Positions 15,241 to 23,821 of a stretch of DNA of 64,000 bases are shown in pieces. The first letter of the stretch is position 1. The number at the start of each line of letters is the position of its first letter. The position numbers and the translations under genes were made by a program. This DNA comes from AC-32 sp963746155 (GTDB lineage Bacteria > Actinomycetota > Thermoleophilia > Gaiellales > Gaiellaceae): positions 434,001 through 498,000 of the forward strand of contig CAVVAB010000009.1 of the NCBI GenBank assembly GCA_963746155.1, in the 5' to 3' direction. The notes beneath the pieces are model-generated. The model worked only from the letters and a program-made list of their open reading frames with translations, made no database searches and was not told the DNA's origin.

Positions 15241-15280
15241 CCGACGCGAGCGATCAGCGCTTGTCTATCGCCTATTCCGA

Positions 15281-15310
15281 AAACAACAAACCCGCCGTTT
15301 CCAGCGGGTT
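15281..15310 (-). terminator. Intrinsic terminator of tRNA-Gln
   Basis: In the minus direction AACCCGC, an 8-nt loop, GCGGGTT, then TTGTTGTTTT. This is a G+C stem followed by a T-rich run 9 bp downstream of the tRNA 3' end. Confidence 0.75.
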
Positions 15311-15318
15311 CGTGAGGC

Positions 15319-15388
15319 TGCGGGGCTAGGATTCGAACCTAGACTACTCGGTCCAGAGCCGAGCGTCCTACCATTAGACGACCCCGCA
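15319..15388 (-). tRNA. tRNA-Gln (CTG)
   Basis: Minus-strand 70-nt cloverleaf. The acceptor stem is TGCGGGG/CCCCGCA, the D-arm contains GTCTAATGGTAGGAC, the anticodon stem CTCGG encloses CTCTGGA with anticodon CTG, and the T-arm is CTAGG-TTCGAAT-CCTAG. CCA is not encoded. A TACAAT -10-like box lies 22 bp upstream (15410-15415) and a terminator follows. Confidence 0.94.
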
Positions 15389-15432
15389 ACGCGCCGTTGC
15401 GGCCGAGGGATTGTAGCCCAGGCCCGGCCCGA

Positions 15433-16110
15433 TCAGGTCGCGCGGGCGCTGAAGCTCGAGGGCGAGTAGCGCCGCACGCGCGAGCCTCTGTCCTGCAGCT
15501 TGTGCCCTCCGCGGAGGCGACTCCACGCGCCGCCAGCGCGGGCGAGCTGAACGCCGCCGAAGCGGTAGGAGTAGCGGTTGCACCGCGAGGCGCCGGGGCT
15601 CCAGCTCTCCGCGGTGGCGATCGGGGCCCAGGCGCCGTGGCTCCGCGGGAGGTAGAACGGGCCCGCGAGCCCCGCGGGCGACACGACGATCCATGTATTC
15701 GGCGCGAACGGGAGCTCGAGCAAGCCCACGCGCATCTCCTGGCCGGGCTGGATCCCGGAGGCGAGCTCGACGTAGCGCGGCTGCTGGCCGGGGAGCGCGA
15801 GCTCGTAGTAGAGGCTCGTCGCCGACGCGCCCCCGAACGAAGCGAGGCCGACCTGGAGCCACTCGTCGGTGCCGTTCGGCCCGAGGCCGGGGCCGCCGAC
15901 GCCGACCCAGGCCGCGACATGGCCGCCTGCCACTTCCGGCGGCCGGAGCATGCTCAGCGACGCGGCCACGCCGAGGGACGGGCTCGACGCGTACAGGCCC
16001 GCGTACGAGTAGCCGCGCGCGCACGCGAGGGCTGCGGGCGAGGCGGAGGCGGTGACGACAAGGGTTGCGACGAGCGCCCCCGCGAGCTGGGCGATCCGGG
16101 CGCGGGACAT
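15433..16110 (-). CDS. Secreted protein, possibly G1-peptidase-like fold
   Basis: 225 residues. Signal peptide 1-29 (VATLVVTASASPAALA). The mature part is beta-rich: HVAAWVGVGGPG, EWLQVGL, LYYELALPGQ, IQPGQEMRVGL and ATAESWSPG. This order (W-V-G, then L-Q-V-G, then Y-Y-E, P-G-Q/D, A-E-S-W) resembles the jelly-roll of eqolisins (family G1), whose catalytic Gln and Glu would map to the Gln of WLQVG and the Glu of TAESW. The tail is basic. The fold is a tentative call by motif order; it could be a non-catalytic lectin-like relative. Confidence 0.55.
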   Translation of the reverse strand: MSRARIAQLAGALVATLVVTASASPAALACARGYSYAGLYASSPSLGVAASLSMLRPPEVAGGHVAAWVGVGGPGLGPNGTDEWLQVGLASFGGASATSLYYELALPGQQPRYVELASGIQPGQEMRVGLLELPFAPNTWIVVSPAGLAGPFYLPRSHGAWAPIATAESWSPGASRCNRYSYRFGGVQLARAGGAWSRLRGGHKLQDRGSRVRRYSPSSFSARAT

Positions 16111-16192
16111 CGGCCCAACGATCGGGACGCGCCGGGGCCGCGGCGATCCCTCGTCTCAGTGAATTGACGCTTTTGTTACGAAGCCGACGCGA

Positions 16193-17999
16193 TCAGGCCA
16201 CGTCGGCGGCCCAGTCGCCGTACAGCGACGTGTAGAGGCCGCGCTTGGCCAGGAGCTCGTCGTGTGTCCCCTGCTCGACGATCTGGCCGTGCTCGAGCAC
16301 CACGATCAGGTCCGCGTCGCGGATCGTCGAAAGGCGGTGCGCGATGACGAAGGCGGTCCGGCCGGAGAGGAGCGTCCTGAGCGCTGTCTCGATCCGCCGC
16401 TCGGTTCCGATGTCGACGGAGGAGGTCGGCTCGTCGAGGATCAGGACGCGCGGGTCGGCGAGCAGCGCGCGCGACAGCGCGACGAGCTGGCGCTGACCGA
16501 GCGAAAGCCGCGCGCCGCGCTCCTGCAGCTGGGTCTGGTAGCCGTCCTCGAGCCGGAGGATGAAGTCGTTCGCGCCGACCGTCGCAGCGGCGGCGACGAC
16601 CTCCTCCGGGGTCGCTTCGGGCTTCCCGAACGCGATGTTCTCCTGGACCGTCCCGGCAAAGAGGAACCCCTCCTGCGGCACGATCCCGAGCTGGCGGCGG
16701 AGCGACTCCTGGGTGACGTCACGGAGGTCGTGCCCGTCGATCCTGATCCGGCCCTCGCGCGGGTCGTAGAAGCGGGCGAGCAGCTTCGCGATCGTCGACT
16801 TGCCGGCTCCGGTGTGGCCGACGAGGGCGACGGTCGTCCCCGCCGGCACGGTCGAGCTCGATGCCATGAAGGACCTCGGGGCCGTTGCCGTAGCCGAAGC
16901 GGACGCTCTCGAAGTGAACGTGTCCGTCGATCCGGGGGAGCTCGTACGCGCCTTCCTTGTCGAGGAGCTCCGGCTCCTCCTCGAGGACGTCCATGATCTT
17001 GTCGAGCGCCGCGGTCGCAGACAGGAACGTGTTGTAGAGCTGCGAGAGCTGTTGCACCGGGTCGAAGAAGTTCGCGAGGTAGCCGACGAAGGCGAACAGC
17101 GTTCCCGCCGTCATCGAGCCGCCGAAGACGAGGTAGCCGCCGTAGCCGAGCACGACCGCGGTCGCGATCGCCGAGAGGAAGTCAACGGCCGGGAAGTAGA
17201 GCCCGTTGAGCGTGACGGTCCGCTGGTTGGCGTCGCGGTAGTGCTCGCTCACCTGGCGGAAGTTCCGCTCGGCCTCGCGCTCGCGCGTGAACGCCTGCAC
17301 GATCCGCATCCCGGCGATGTCCTCGGCGAGCGTCGCCGTGAGGAGGCCGAGCCGCTCGCGCACGTCGCGGTACGCGCGCGCCGAGTACTTCCGGAAGAGC
17401 GCGGTCGCGATGCTCACGAACGGCAGCACGATGAGCGTGGCAAGCGCGAGGCGCCAGTCGAGGAAGAACAGGATCACGATCGACCCGAGCAGCGTCAGCG
17501 TGTTCTGGATCAGGCTCGTGAAGCCGTCGGTGACGAGCTGGTCGAGCGCCTCGACGTCGTTCGTCAGCCGGCTGATGATCACGCCTGCGCGGTTTCGCTC
17601 GTAGAAGCCGAGCGAGAGCCGCTGCAGGTGTCGGAAGAGCGTGTTCCGCAGGTCGGCCAGGATCCGCTCGCCCGTCCAGCCCGTGAAGTACGTCTGCGCC
17701 GAGGTCGCCAGGATCGTCAGGAGGCCCGCCAGGACGAAGAGCGCGCCGATCCACCACAGCGTCTGGACGTCCTGCTTGTCGACGCCGTCGTCGATCGCGA
17801 GCTTCCAGAGATACGGCGGCACGAGGCTGACTGCCGTCGCCGCGAGCAGCGAGCCGATCGCGAGCGCCGTTCGCTTCTTGTAGGGGGCCGTGAACCGCGC
17901 GAGGGTGGACACGCGCCGGACCGTCGCCTTCCACGACCAGTCGTCGACCTGCGCGCCCCGCTGCTGGGTCAGATGGCTGCCCGCCTGCCAGACCCTCAC
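16193..17999 (-). CDS. ABC exporter half-transporter, canonical ATP site (one frameshift)
   Basis: Composite of two frames joined near 16850, where one extra base splits a single gene; removing it restores GIELD-VPAGTTVALVG. Corrected length about 601 residues. The N-terminal 320 residues have six membrane helices of the type IV exporter fold. The nucleotide-binding domain has Walker A GHTGAGKST, a deviating signature LSLGQ and a canonical Walker B with catalytic Glu (LILDEPTSS). It overlaps the upstream half-transporter gene by 4 bp (ATGA) and should form a heterodimer with it. The substrate is unknown (drug or lipid export is typical). The frameshift is probably a sequencing error. Confidence 0.85.
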
Positions 18000-19771
18000 G
18001 CCGTGGCCTCCACGCGGTCGGCGAACTCGCGCTCGAGGAGGCCGTGCTCGTAGACCTCGCGGTAGACGGGGCTCGACGCGAGGAGATCGTCGTGGGTTCC
18101 GCGCGCCGCGATCGTGCCGCCGTCGAGGACGATGATCTCGTCCGCGAGCGAGATGGTGGATAGGCGGTGCGCGATGATGATCGTCGTCCGGCCCTTCATC
18201 GCCTCACGGAGGCCGAGCTTGATCTTCGCCTCGGTGGTTGCGTCGACCGAGGCGGTGGCGTCGTCGAAGATCAATATGCGCGGATCGACGACGAGCGCGC
18301 GGGCGATCGCGATCCGCTGGCGCTGGCCGCCCGAGAGCGTGATCCCGCGCTCCCCGATGACCGTGTCGTACCCGTCCGGGAGCTCGGCGACGAATTCGTG
18401 CGCCTGCGCGAGCCGGGCCGCATGCTCGATCTGCTCGTCGGTCGCGTCGAGTCGGCCGAAGCCGATGTTCTCGCGCACCGAGGCGGAGAACAGGAACGGG
18501 TCCTGGGGGACGAGCCCGATCTCGCCGCGCAGCGAGCGAACCGCGATGTCGCGCACGTCGACGCCGTCGATCTCGACCGCCCCCTCGGTGACGTCGTAGA
18601 AGCGCGGGACGAGCGAGGCGAGCGTGGTCTTGCCGGAGCCCGTGTGCCCGATCAGCGCGACCGTCGTCCCCGGGTCGATGTCCAGGTCGATGCCGTCGAG
18701 CACGGTTCGGCCGGTCGCGTACTCGAACGTCACGTTGCGGTAGGCGACGCGGCCCGGCCCGTCGGGGAGGTCGCCCGCGCCCGGCCGGTCGGCGACCTCC
18801 TCGGGCTCGTCCATGATCTCGAAGATCCGCTCGCCCGAGGCCGTGGCGCGCTGGGCCTGGCCGATCCACATGCCGAGCGAGCGCAGCGGCACGACGAGCA
18901 TCAGCACGAGGACGTTGAACGTGACGAACTCGCCGAGAAAGTCCGGGTTGTCGATCGCCATGCGGCCGCCGACGATCAGCACGGTCGCCTGCGCCAGGAG
19001 CGGCAGGAACGAGAGCGCGGGCACGTAGATCGCGCGCTGCCTGTTCGCGGCGACGCTCTGGCGGAAGACCGCCTCCGAGCGCTGCTCGAACTTGCGCTGC
19101 TCGGCCTCCTCCTGCGCGAACGACTTGACGACGTGGACGCCGACGATGTTCTCCTCGGCGACGGTCGCGACGTCGGCCATCTTCTGCTGCACGTCGCGCA
19201 GCAGCGGATGCGCCACGTGCGAGTAGCGGTAGGCGAGCACGATCAGGAGCGGAGCGATCCAGAGGCTCACGAGCGCGAGCTCCCAGTCGAGCGCGAACAT
19301 GATGACGGCCGCGCCCAGGATCGTGATCACGTACTGGAAGAAGAAGATGAGGCCGTAGCCGAGGAAGAACCGGACGGTCTGCAGGTCGACGGTGGCGCGC
19401 GACATCAGCTGTCCGGTCTGGTGCTGGTCGTAGAAGCGGAACGAGAGGCGCAGGAGGTGCGCGTAGAGCGAGCTGCGGACGTCGAGCTCGACCCCGAGCG
19501 CCTGCTTCCCCGCGATCAGGCGGCGGCCCATCATGGCGAGGGCCCGCACGAGCCCGACCAGGACGACCGCGACGACGATCAGGTGGAACGTGTGACGGTC
19601 GTTTCCGTGGACGGCGTTCGCGACCGCGCCTCCCGTCAGGAACGCGATCGCGAACTGGGCGGCCTGCGAGATCAGCGCCAGCACGACCGAGATCCACAGC
19701 GTCCAGGTGTACGGGCGCAGGAATCCGAGCAGGCGGACAAATGTGCGCCGGTACAGAGGCCGTTCCGTCAC
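17996..19771 (-). CDS. ABC exporter half-transporter, degenerate ATP site
   Basis: 591 residues: an N-terminal membrane domain with six helices (about 20-310) and a C-terminal ATPase. Walker A is GHTGSGKTT and the signature a canonical LSGGQ, but Walker B ends in Asp (LIFDDATAS), the substitution that makes one of the two ATP sites non-hydrolytic in heterodimeric exporters such as TM287/288 or BmrCD. The partner supplies the complementary pattern (normal Walker B, deviating signature), so pairing makes one canonical and one degenerate site. First gene of the two-gene unit. Confidence 0.92.
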   Translation of the reverse strand: MTERPLYRRTFVRLLGFLRPYTWTLWISVVLALISQAAQFAIAFLTGGAVANAVHGNDRHTFHLIVVAVVLVGLVRALAMMGRRLIAGKQALGVELDVRSSLYAHLLRLSFRFYDQHQTGQLMSRATVDLQTVRFFLGYGLIFFFQYVITILGAAVIMFALDWELALVSLWIAPLLIVLAYRYSHVAHPLLRDVQQKMADVATVAEENIVGVHVVKSFAQEEAEQRKFEQRSEAVFRQSVAANRQRAIYVPALSFLPLLAQATVLIVGGRMAIDNPDFLGEFVTFNVLVLMLVVPLRSLGMWIGQAQRATASGERIFEIMDEPEEVADRPGAGDLPDGPGRVAYRNVTFEYATGRTVLDGIDLDIDPGTTVALIGHTGSGKTTLASLVPRFYDVTEGAVEIDGVDVRDIAVRSLRGEIGLVPQDPFLFSASVRENIGFGRLDATDEQIEHAARLAQAHEFVAELPDGYDTVIGERGITLSGGQRQRIAIARALVVDPRILIFDDATASVDATTEAKIKLGLREAMKGRTTIIIAHRLSTISLADEIIVLDGGTIAARGTHDDLLASSPVYREVYEHGLLEREFADRVEATA

Positions 19772-19791
19772 CCTCGAAATCTAGCCGCCGT

Positions 19792-20406
19792 TCACGTCGT
19801 CGTCGCCAGTGCTGTCAACTCGGCTCGGATAAGAGCCGCGGCTTCGTCCACCCGACGACGGTTCGAGGGGTCATTGAGCCACGCGCTCGCACCGGACGGG
19901 TGCGGGAGGGGGATGGCGGCTGTGCCGTCGAGGTCGAAGCGTCGGCCGACGCACTCGTCGAGTCGGCGCCGTCCGAGTAGGCGCGCGATGGCGAGCCCGC
20001 CGACCGGCACGAGCAGGCGCGGCTCGAGCAGGCGCAGCTCCCATTCGCGCCAGAACGCGCAGAGCTCCTGCTCCCTGGGCGTCGGCGTGCGGTCGCCGCG
20101 GCCGCTCGGAGCGCGACCGGGGTAGCAACGCGTGACCGACGCGCAGTAGAACGTCGCGTAGAACTCGTCCTCGTCGAGCTCGAGCCAGCGCCTGAGCGTG
20201 CGGCCGGCGCGGCCGCGCCAGGGTCGCCGTTCCTCGCCCTCGACGATCCCCGGCGCCTGGCCGAAAAGGTACGCGCGCTGGCCTTCGTGTCCGTGTACGA
20301 CCGGGAGCGACTCGAGCGGGAAGCCCGCCTCGGTGCAGGCGCGGCAGGCTCGGACGTCGCGCTGGAGCGAGGCGAGCGAGCGGTAGCGCGAGCGCCTGCG
20401 CGTCAC
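19792..20406 (-). CDS. Iron-sulfur uracil-DNA glycosylase (family 4/5-like)
   Basis: 204 residues from a GTG at 20406 that overlaps the methyltransferase stop (GTGA). Cys21 and Cys24 (CRAC) with Cys94 and Cys116 are candidates for the 4Fe-4S cluster of family 4/5 enzymes. Motif 1 is FGQAPGIVEGEE followed by GRAGRTLRRW, and the second motif is LPHPSG (His169). The enzyme removes uracil from DNA to start base-excision repair. It is placed behind a methyltransferase and before the ABC operon, all on the minus strand. Confidence 0.88.
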   Translation of the reverse strand: MTRRRSRYRSLASLQRDVRACRACTEAGFPLESLPVVHGHEGQRAYLFGQAPGIVEGEERRPWRGRAGRTLRRWLELDEDEFYATFYCASVTRCYPGRAPSGRGDRTPTPREQELCAFWREWELRLLEPRLLVPVGGLAIARLLGRRRLDECVGRRFDLDGTAAIPLPHPSGASAWLNDPSNRRRVDEAAALIRAELTALATTT

Positions 20407-20990
20407 GCCTGGACGGCGACGAACCAGCGGCTCTCGTAGAGCGGACGGCCCCTGCCGAGCTCCTGGGCCAGCTCCCCGGCGGTGAAGAAGCGCTTGTAGA
20501 CCTGCCAGGTGGAGCCGTCCTTCAGCACGCGCTCCTGCCACTCGACTGGCTCGTGGTCGTCGTTCAACGCCGAATCGACGACGACGAGCTCCTCGGCCAC
20601 GCGCCTGGCCTCGCCCAGGAACGCGAGGCGGTCGTCCTCCTCGAGGTGGCCGTAGAAGAAGCTCGTGAAGACGCGCTCGAAGGCCCCGTCGGGGAACGGG
20701 AGCGGAATCGCGTCGCCCCGGACGAACGACGCGTCGGGGACGCGTGCGCTGGAGAGCTCGAGCATCGAGGCGCTCTGGTCGAGGCCCGTGATCGTGCCCG
20801 GGAGGTGCTGGGTGAGGAAGCCGGTTCCGCAGGCGACGTCGAGGGTCTTCGCGGGCGGGAGCGCGGCGAGGGTCGCCGTCAGCTCGGCGACCGATTCGTC
20901 CCAGCCCGGCCGGTGGCGGCTCGCGTGCAGGCCCGTCCCGAGCCACCAGTCGTCGTACTCTGGAGCGCGCCGCTCGTAGTAGGTCTTCAC
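20403..20990 (-). CDS. SAM-dependent methyltransferase (class I)
   Basis: 195 residues with motif I LDVACGTGFL (about 49-58), motif II GLDQSASML and a post-I acidic residue, then GDAIPLPFPDGAF and SFFYGHL. This layout is that of the Methyltransf_11/25 group (UbiE-like small-molecule methyltransferases). The substrate cannot be deduced. ATG start. It is translationally coupled to the uracil-DNA glycosylase and starts 20 bp from the divergent formiminotransferase gene. Confidence 0.88.
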   Translation of the reverse strand: MKTYYERRAPEYDDWWLGTGLHASRHRPGWDESVAELTATLAALPPAKTLDVACGTGFLTQHLPGTITGLDQSASMLELSSARVPDASFVRGDAIPLPFPDGAFERVFTSFFYGHLEEDDRLAFLGEARRVAEELVVVDSALNDDHEPVEWQERVLKDGSTWQVYKRFFTAGELAQELGRGRPLYESRWFVAVQA

Positions 20991-21010
20991 TCCCTTCCTA
21001 GACTACGGGT

Positions 21011-21892
21011 GTGCCGCGGCCGCTCGAGTCGGTGCCGAACTTCTCCGAAGGGCGTGACCGAGGGACGATCGGGGCGCTCGCGGAGGCGCTCGGCGGGAAG
21101 GCGCGGCTGCTCGACGTCCACTCGGATCCCGACCACAACCGCTCGGTCTTCACGCTGGTCGGCTCGGGCGAGGAGCTGGTGTCCGCGCTGCTGGCCGGGA
21201 TCGAGTGCGCGCGCGACCGGATCGACCTGCGCAGCCACGAGGGAGCGCATCCGCGGATCGGCGCGGCGGACGTCGTCCCGCTCGTCGCTCTCGAGCCCGA
21301 GGACATGGAGCGGGCGCGCGCCGCGGTGCTCACGCTGGCTGAGCGGGTGGGCGACAAGCTCGGCATCCCCGTGTTCCTGTACGGCGAGCTCGCGGAGGGG
21401 CGCGGGCCTGCGTTCTTCCGGCGCGGCGGGCCTGATGAGCTGGAGCGGCGCGTCGAGTCTGGTGAGCTCCGGCCCGACTTCGGGCCCGTGCATCTCGACG
21501 AGCGGACCGGCGGCGTGCTCGTCGGTGCGCGGCGCCCGCTGATCGCGTTCAACGTCAACCTCCGTGGATCGCTCGAGGCAGCACGCGAGATCGCGGGCGT
21601 CGTGCGGGAGCGGGGAGGTGGCTTCACGGGCGTTCGCGCGCTCGGCTTCGACCTCCCGACGGCCGGGCTCGTGCAGGTGAGCATGAACGTCGAGGACCCG
21701 GACTCCTCGCCGCTGCCAGCGATCGTGGAGCGGATCGAGCGAGAGGCTTCGGCGCGGGGGGCGGAGGTCGTCGGGTCCGAGCTCGTCGGCCTGATGCCCG
21801 CGAGCGCGGCCGCGGCGGTTGCCGCCTCCGACCTGCGGATCGACGGTTTCGACGAGTCGCGCATCATCGAGCTGCGCCTGCAGGACGACTGA
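21011..21892 (+). CDS. Glutamate formiminotransferase
   Basis: 293 residues beginning VPRPLESVPNFSEGRD and containing HSDPDHNRSVFTLVG, SHEGAHPRIGAADVVP and AFNVNL, all hallmarks of the formiminotransferase N- and C-subdomains of FtcD. The enzyme transfers the formimino group of N-formiminoglutamate (the HutI product after hydrolysis) to tetrahydrofolate. The cyclodeaminase domain of the mammalian fusion is absent. It stands first in the histidine-utilisation cluster, 167 bp before hutH. Confidence 0.93.
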   Translation: MPRPLESVPNFSEGRDRGTIGALAEALGGKARLLDVHSDPDHNRSVFTLVGSGEELVSALLAGIECARDRIDLRSHEGAHPRIGAADVVPLVALEPEDMERARAAVLTLAERVGDKLGIPVFLYGELAEGRGPAFFRRGGPDELERRVESGELRPDFGPVHLDERTGGVLVGARRPLIAFNVNLRGSLEAAREIAGVVRERGGGFTGVRALGFDLPTAGLVQVSMNVEDPDSSPLPAIVERIEREASARGAEVVGSELVGLMPASAAAAVAASDLRIDGFDESRIIELRLQDD

Positions 21893-21910
21893 CCGGCTTC
21901 GGCGGCAGCG

Positions 21911-21998
21911 CAGGAGTCACAGTTACGGCGCAAAGCCGTCACTCACCCGTGCGTCTTTCCGATTTACGATCGCCTCGGGGAGGAGGCCGGGCGAACCG
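21911..21998 (+). repeat. Dispersed intergenic element, copy 1
   Basis: It shares with copies at 27251, 63867 and (weaker) 55516 the order CAGGAGTC, GTCAC, a GTGCG-N3-TTC block, TACGATCGCCTCGGGGAGG and AGGCCGGGCGAACCG. It lies in the gap before hutH, reading toward it, and ends 61 bp before its start. TACGAT could be a -10 box. Confidence 0.65.
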
Positions 21999-22058
21999 TA
22001 CTAAGGGGCGCTCCCGCCGCCTCGGGCGCACGAAACGCAGCGGGATACACTCGGAAAC

Positions 22059-23597
22059 GTGATCGAGAGCAAGGCGCTCACGGGCGAGGACCTCGCCGTT
22101 TCCGACGTCTGGGCGGTCGCCGTCGACAACGCTCCCGTCGCGATCGCAGACTCAGCCCGCGAGCGCATGCGCGCCGCGCGTGAGGTCGTCGAGCGCGCGG
22201 TCCACGGCGCGAGCGAGCACACCTACGGCGTCAACACCGGCTTCGGCCGCTTCGTCTCGCGCACGATCCCCGAGGAACTGACCGAGGAGCTCCAGCTGCG
22301 GCTCCTCCGTAGCCATGCCTGCGGGGTCGGCGACCCGTATCCACCCGAGATCGTGCGCGCCGCGATGCTCCTGCGCGCGAATGCGCTCGCCAAGGGGTTC
22401 TCGGGCGCGCGGGTGAGCACGGTCGAGCTGATCGTCGATTGCCTGAACCGTGGCGTCGTCCCGCACGTTCCGAGTCGCGGCTCGGTTGGCGCGAGCGGCG
22501 ACCTCGCGCCGCTCGCCCATCTCGCGCTCCCGCTGATCGGGGAGGGCGAAGCGTGGTTCGAAGGGCAGCGCCTCCCCGGCGACGAGGCGCTCGCTGCGGC
22601 CGGCCTCGAGCCCACGCGCCTGCAGGCGAAGGAAGGCCTCTCGCTCGTCAACGGCACGCAGTTCATGGCCGCCTTCGGAGCGCTCGGCCTGACCCGCGCG
22701 CGGAGGTTGATGAAGACGGCCGACATCGCGTGCACGATCTCGCTGGAGGCGCTCCAGGGCTCCCGGACGAGCTTCCTCCCGCAGATTCACGCGGCGCGGC
22801 CGCTCCGGGGCCAGATCGACTCGGCCGCGAACGTCCTCGCCCTGCTCGAGGACTCCGCGATCAACGAGGCCCATCGCTGGTGCGACAAGGTGCAGGACGC
22901 CTACTCGCTCCGCTGCGCGCCGCAGGTGCACGGAGCGAGCCGCGATCTCATCGACTACGTCTCGCGCACGGTCACGACGGAGCTGAACTCGGCGACCGAC
23001 AACCCGCTCGTGCTCGTCGAGGAGCAGATGCTCGTCTCGAACGGCAACTTCCACGGTCAGCCGCTCGCATTCGCCCTCGACGCTCTCGCGATGGCGGTCG
23101 CCGAGTTGGCCGACATCTCCGAGCGCCGCATCGAGCGGCTCGTCAACCCGGCGCTCTCGGGCGGGCTTCCGGCATTCCTCACGGGCGACGGCGGGCTGAA
23201 CTCGGGATTCATGATCCCTCAGTACGTCGCCGCCTCCCTCGTGAGCGAGAACAAGGTCCTCTCGCATCCGGCCTCGGTCGACTCGATCCCGACGAGCGCC
23301 GGCCAGGAGGACCACGTGTCGATGGGCAACGCCGCAGGCCTCAAGGCCTGGCAGGTCCTCGCGAACGCCGAGCGGGTGCTCGCGATCGAGCTCCTCGCCG
23401 GCGTGCAAGGCGTCGAGTTCCTCGCGCCGTTGCAGCCGGGAGCGGGGGCTCGCGCCGGACGCGAGGTTGTCCGCTCTCTCTCCCCGCGCCTCCGCGACGA
23501 TCGCCAGCTCTCGGGAGACATCGAAGCCGTCGCCGACGCGGTTCGTACCGGAGCGGTGGTCGCCGCGGTCGAGGCCGAGCTCGGAGAGCTGCGGTGA
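22059..23597 (+). CDS. hutH: Histidine ammonia-lyase
   Basis: 512 residues. It converts L-histidine to trans-urocanate and ammonia. The MIO prosthetic group forms from Ala145-Ser146-Gly147 in GSVGASGDLAP. The catalytic Tyr is in YGVNTGFG (Tyr56), and ATDNPLV and GNFHGQP motifs are present. Length is normal for the family. GTG start. The stop overlaps the next small gene by 4 bp, so hutH, the membrane protein, hutU and hutI are translationally coupled. Confidence 0.97.
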   Translation: MIESKALTGEDLAVSDVWAVAVDNAPVAIADSARERMRAAREVVERAVHGASEHTYGVNTGFGRFVSRTIPEELTEELQLRLLRSHACGVGDPYPPEIVRAAMLLRANALAKGFSGARVSTVELIVDCLNRGVVPHVPSRGSVGASGDLAPLAHLALPLIGEGEAWFEGQRLPGDEALAAAGLEPTRLQAKEGLSLVNGTQFMAAFGALGLTRARRLMKTADIACTISLEALQGSRTSFLPQIHAARPLRGQIDSAANVLALLEDSAINEAHRWCDKVQDAYSLRCAPQVHGASRDLIDYVSRTVTTELNSATDNPLVLVEEQMLVSNGNFHGQPLAFALDALAMAVAELADISERRIERLVNPALSGGLPAFLTGDGGLNSGFMIPQYVAASLVSENKVLSHPASVDSIPTSAGQEDHVSMGNAAGLKAWQVLANAERVLAIELLAGVQGVEFLAPLQPGAGARAGREVVRSLSPRLRDDRQLSGDIEAVADAVRTGAVVAAVEAELGELR

Positions 23598-23821
23598 GCT
23601 CGACGAACGGACGTAAGCCGAAGCGGCGATCTCGGCCGCCACGGCCGTACCGGGACAGCGCCCTCATCTACGGCGCCTTCGCGATCATCGTCGTCGTGGT
23701 CGCGGCGGCGACCGGAGGCGAGGTGCTGTGGGCGTTGGTCCTCGCTTCGTGTGCGTTCGTGCTCGCGACCGCGTGGACGTGGCGCTCGATCCGCTTGCGG
23801 GAGGCCAGGAAGCGGCGGTGA
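23594..23821 (+). CDS. Small membrane protein inside the hut operon
   Basis: 75 residues, GTG start overlapping the hutH stop and stop overlapping the hutU start (both GTGA). It has a basic N-terminus (NGRKPKRRSRPPRPYRD), two membrane helices (about 24-42 LIYGAFAIIVVVVAAATGG and 44-63) and a basic tail (RSIRLREARKRR). No similarity to known histidine or urocanate permeases. The tight coupling suggests a role with the Hut enzymes, or it may be an unrelated passenger. Confidence 0.8.
   Translation: MSSTNGRKPKRRSRPPRPYRDSALIYGAFAIIVVVVAAATGGEVLWALVLASCAFVLATAWTWRSIRLREARKRR

Noticed and set aside
18167..20125. 652-codon plus-strand frame over the ABC exporter gene
   Set aside because: Antisense shadow; the minus-strand frame carries all ABC motifs.
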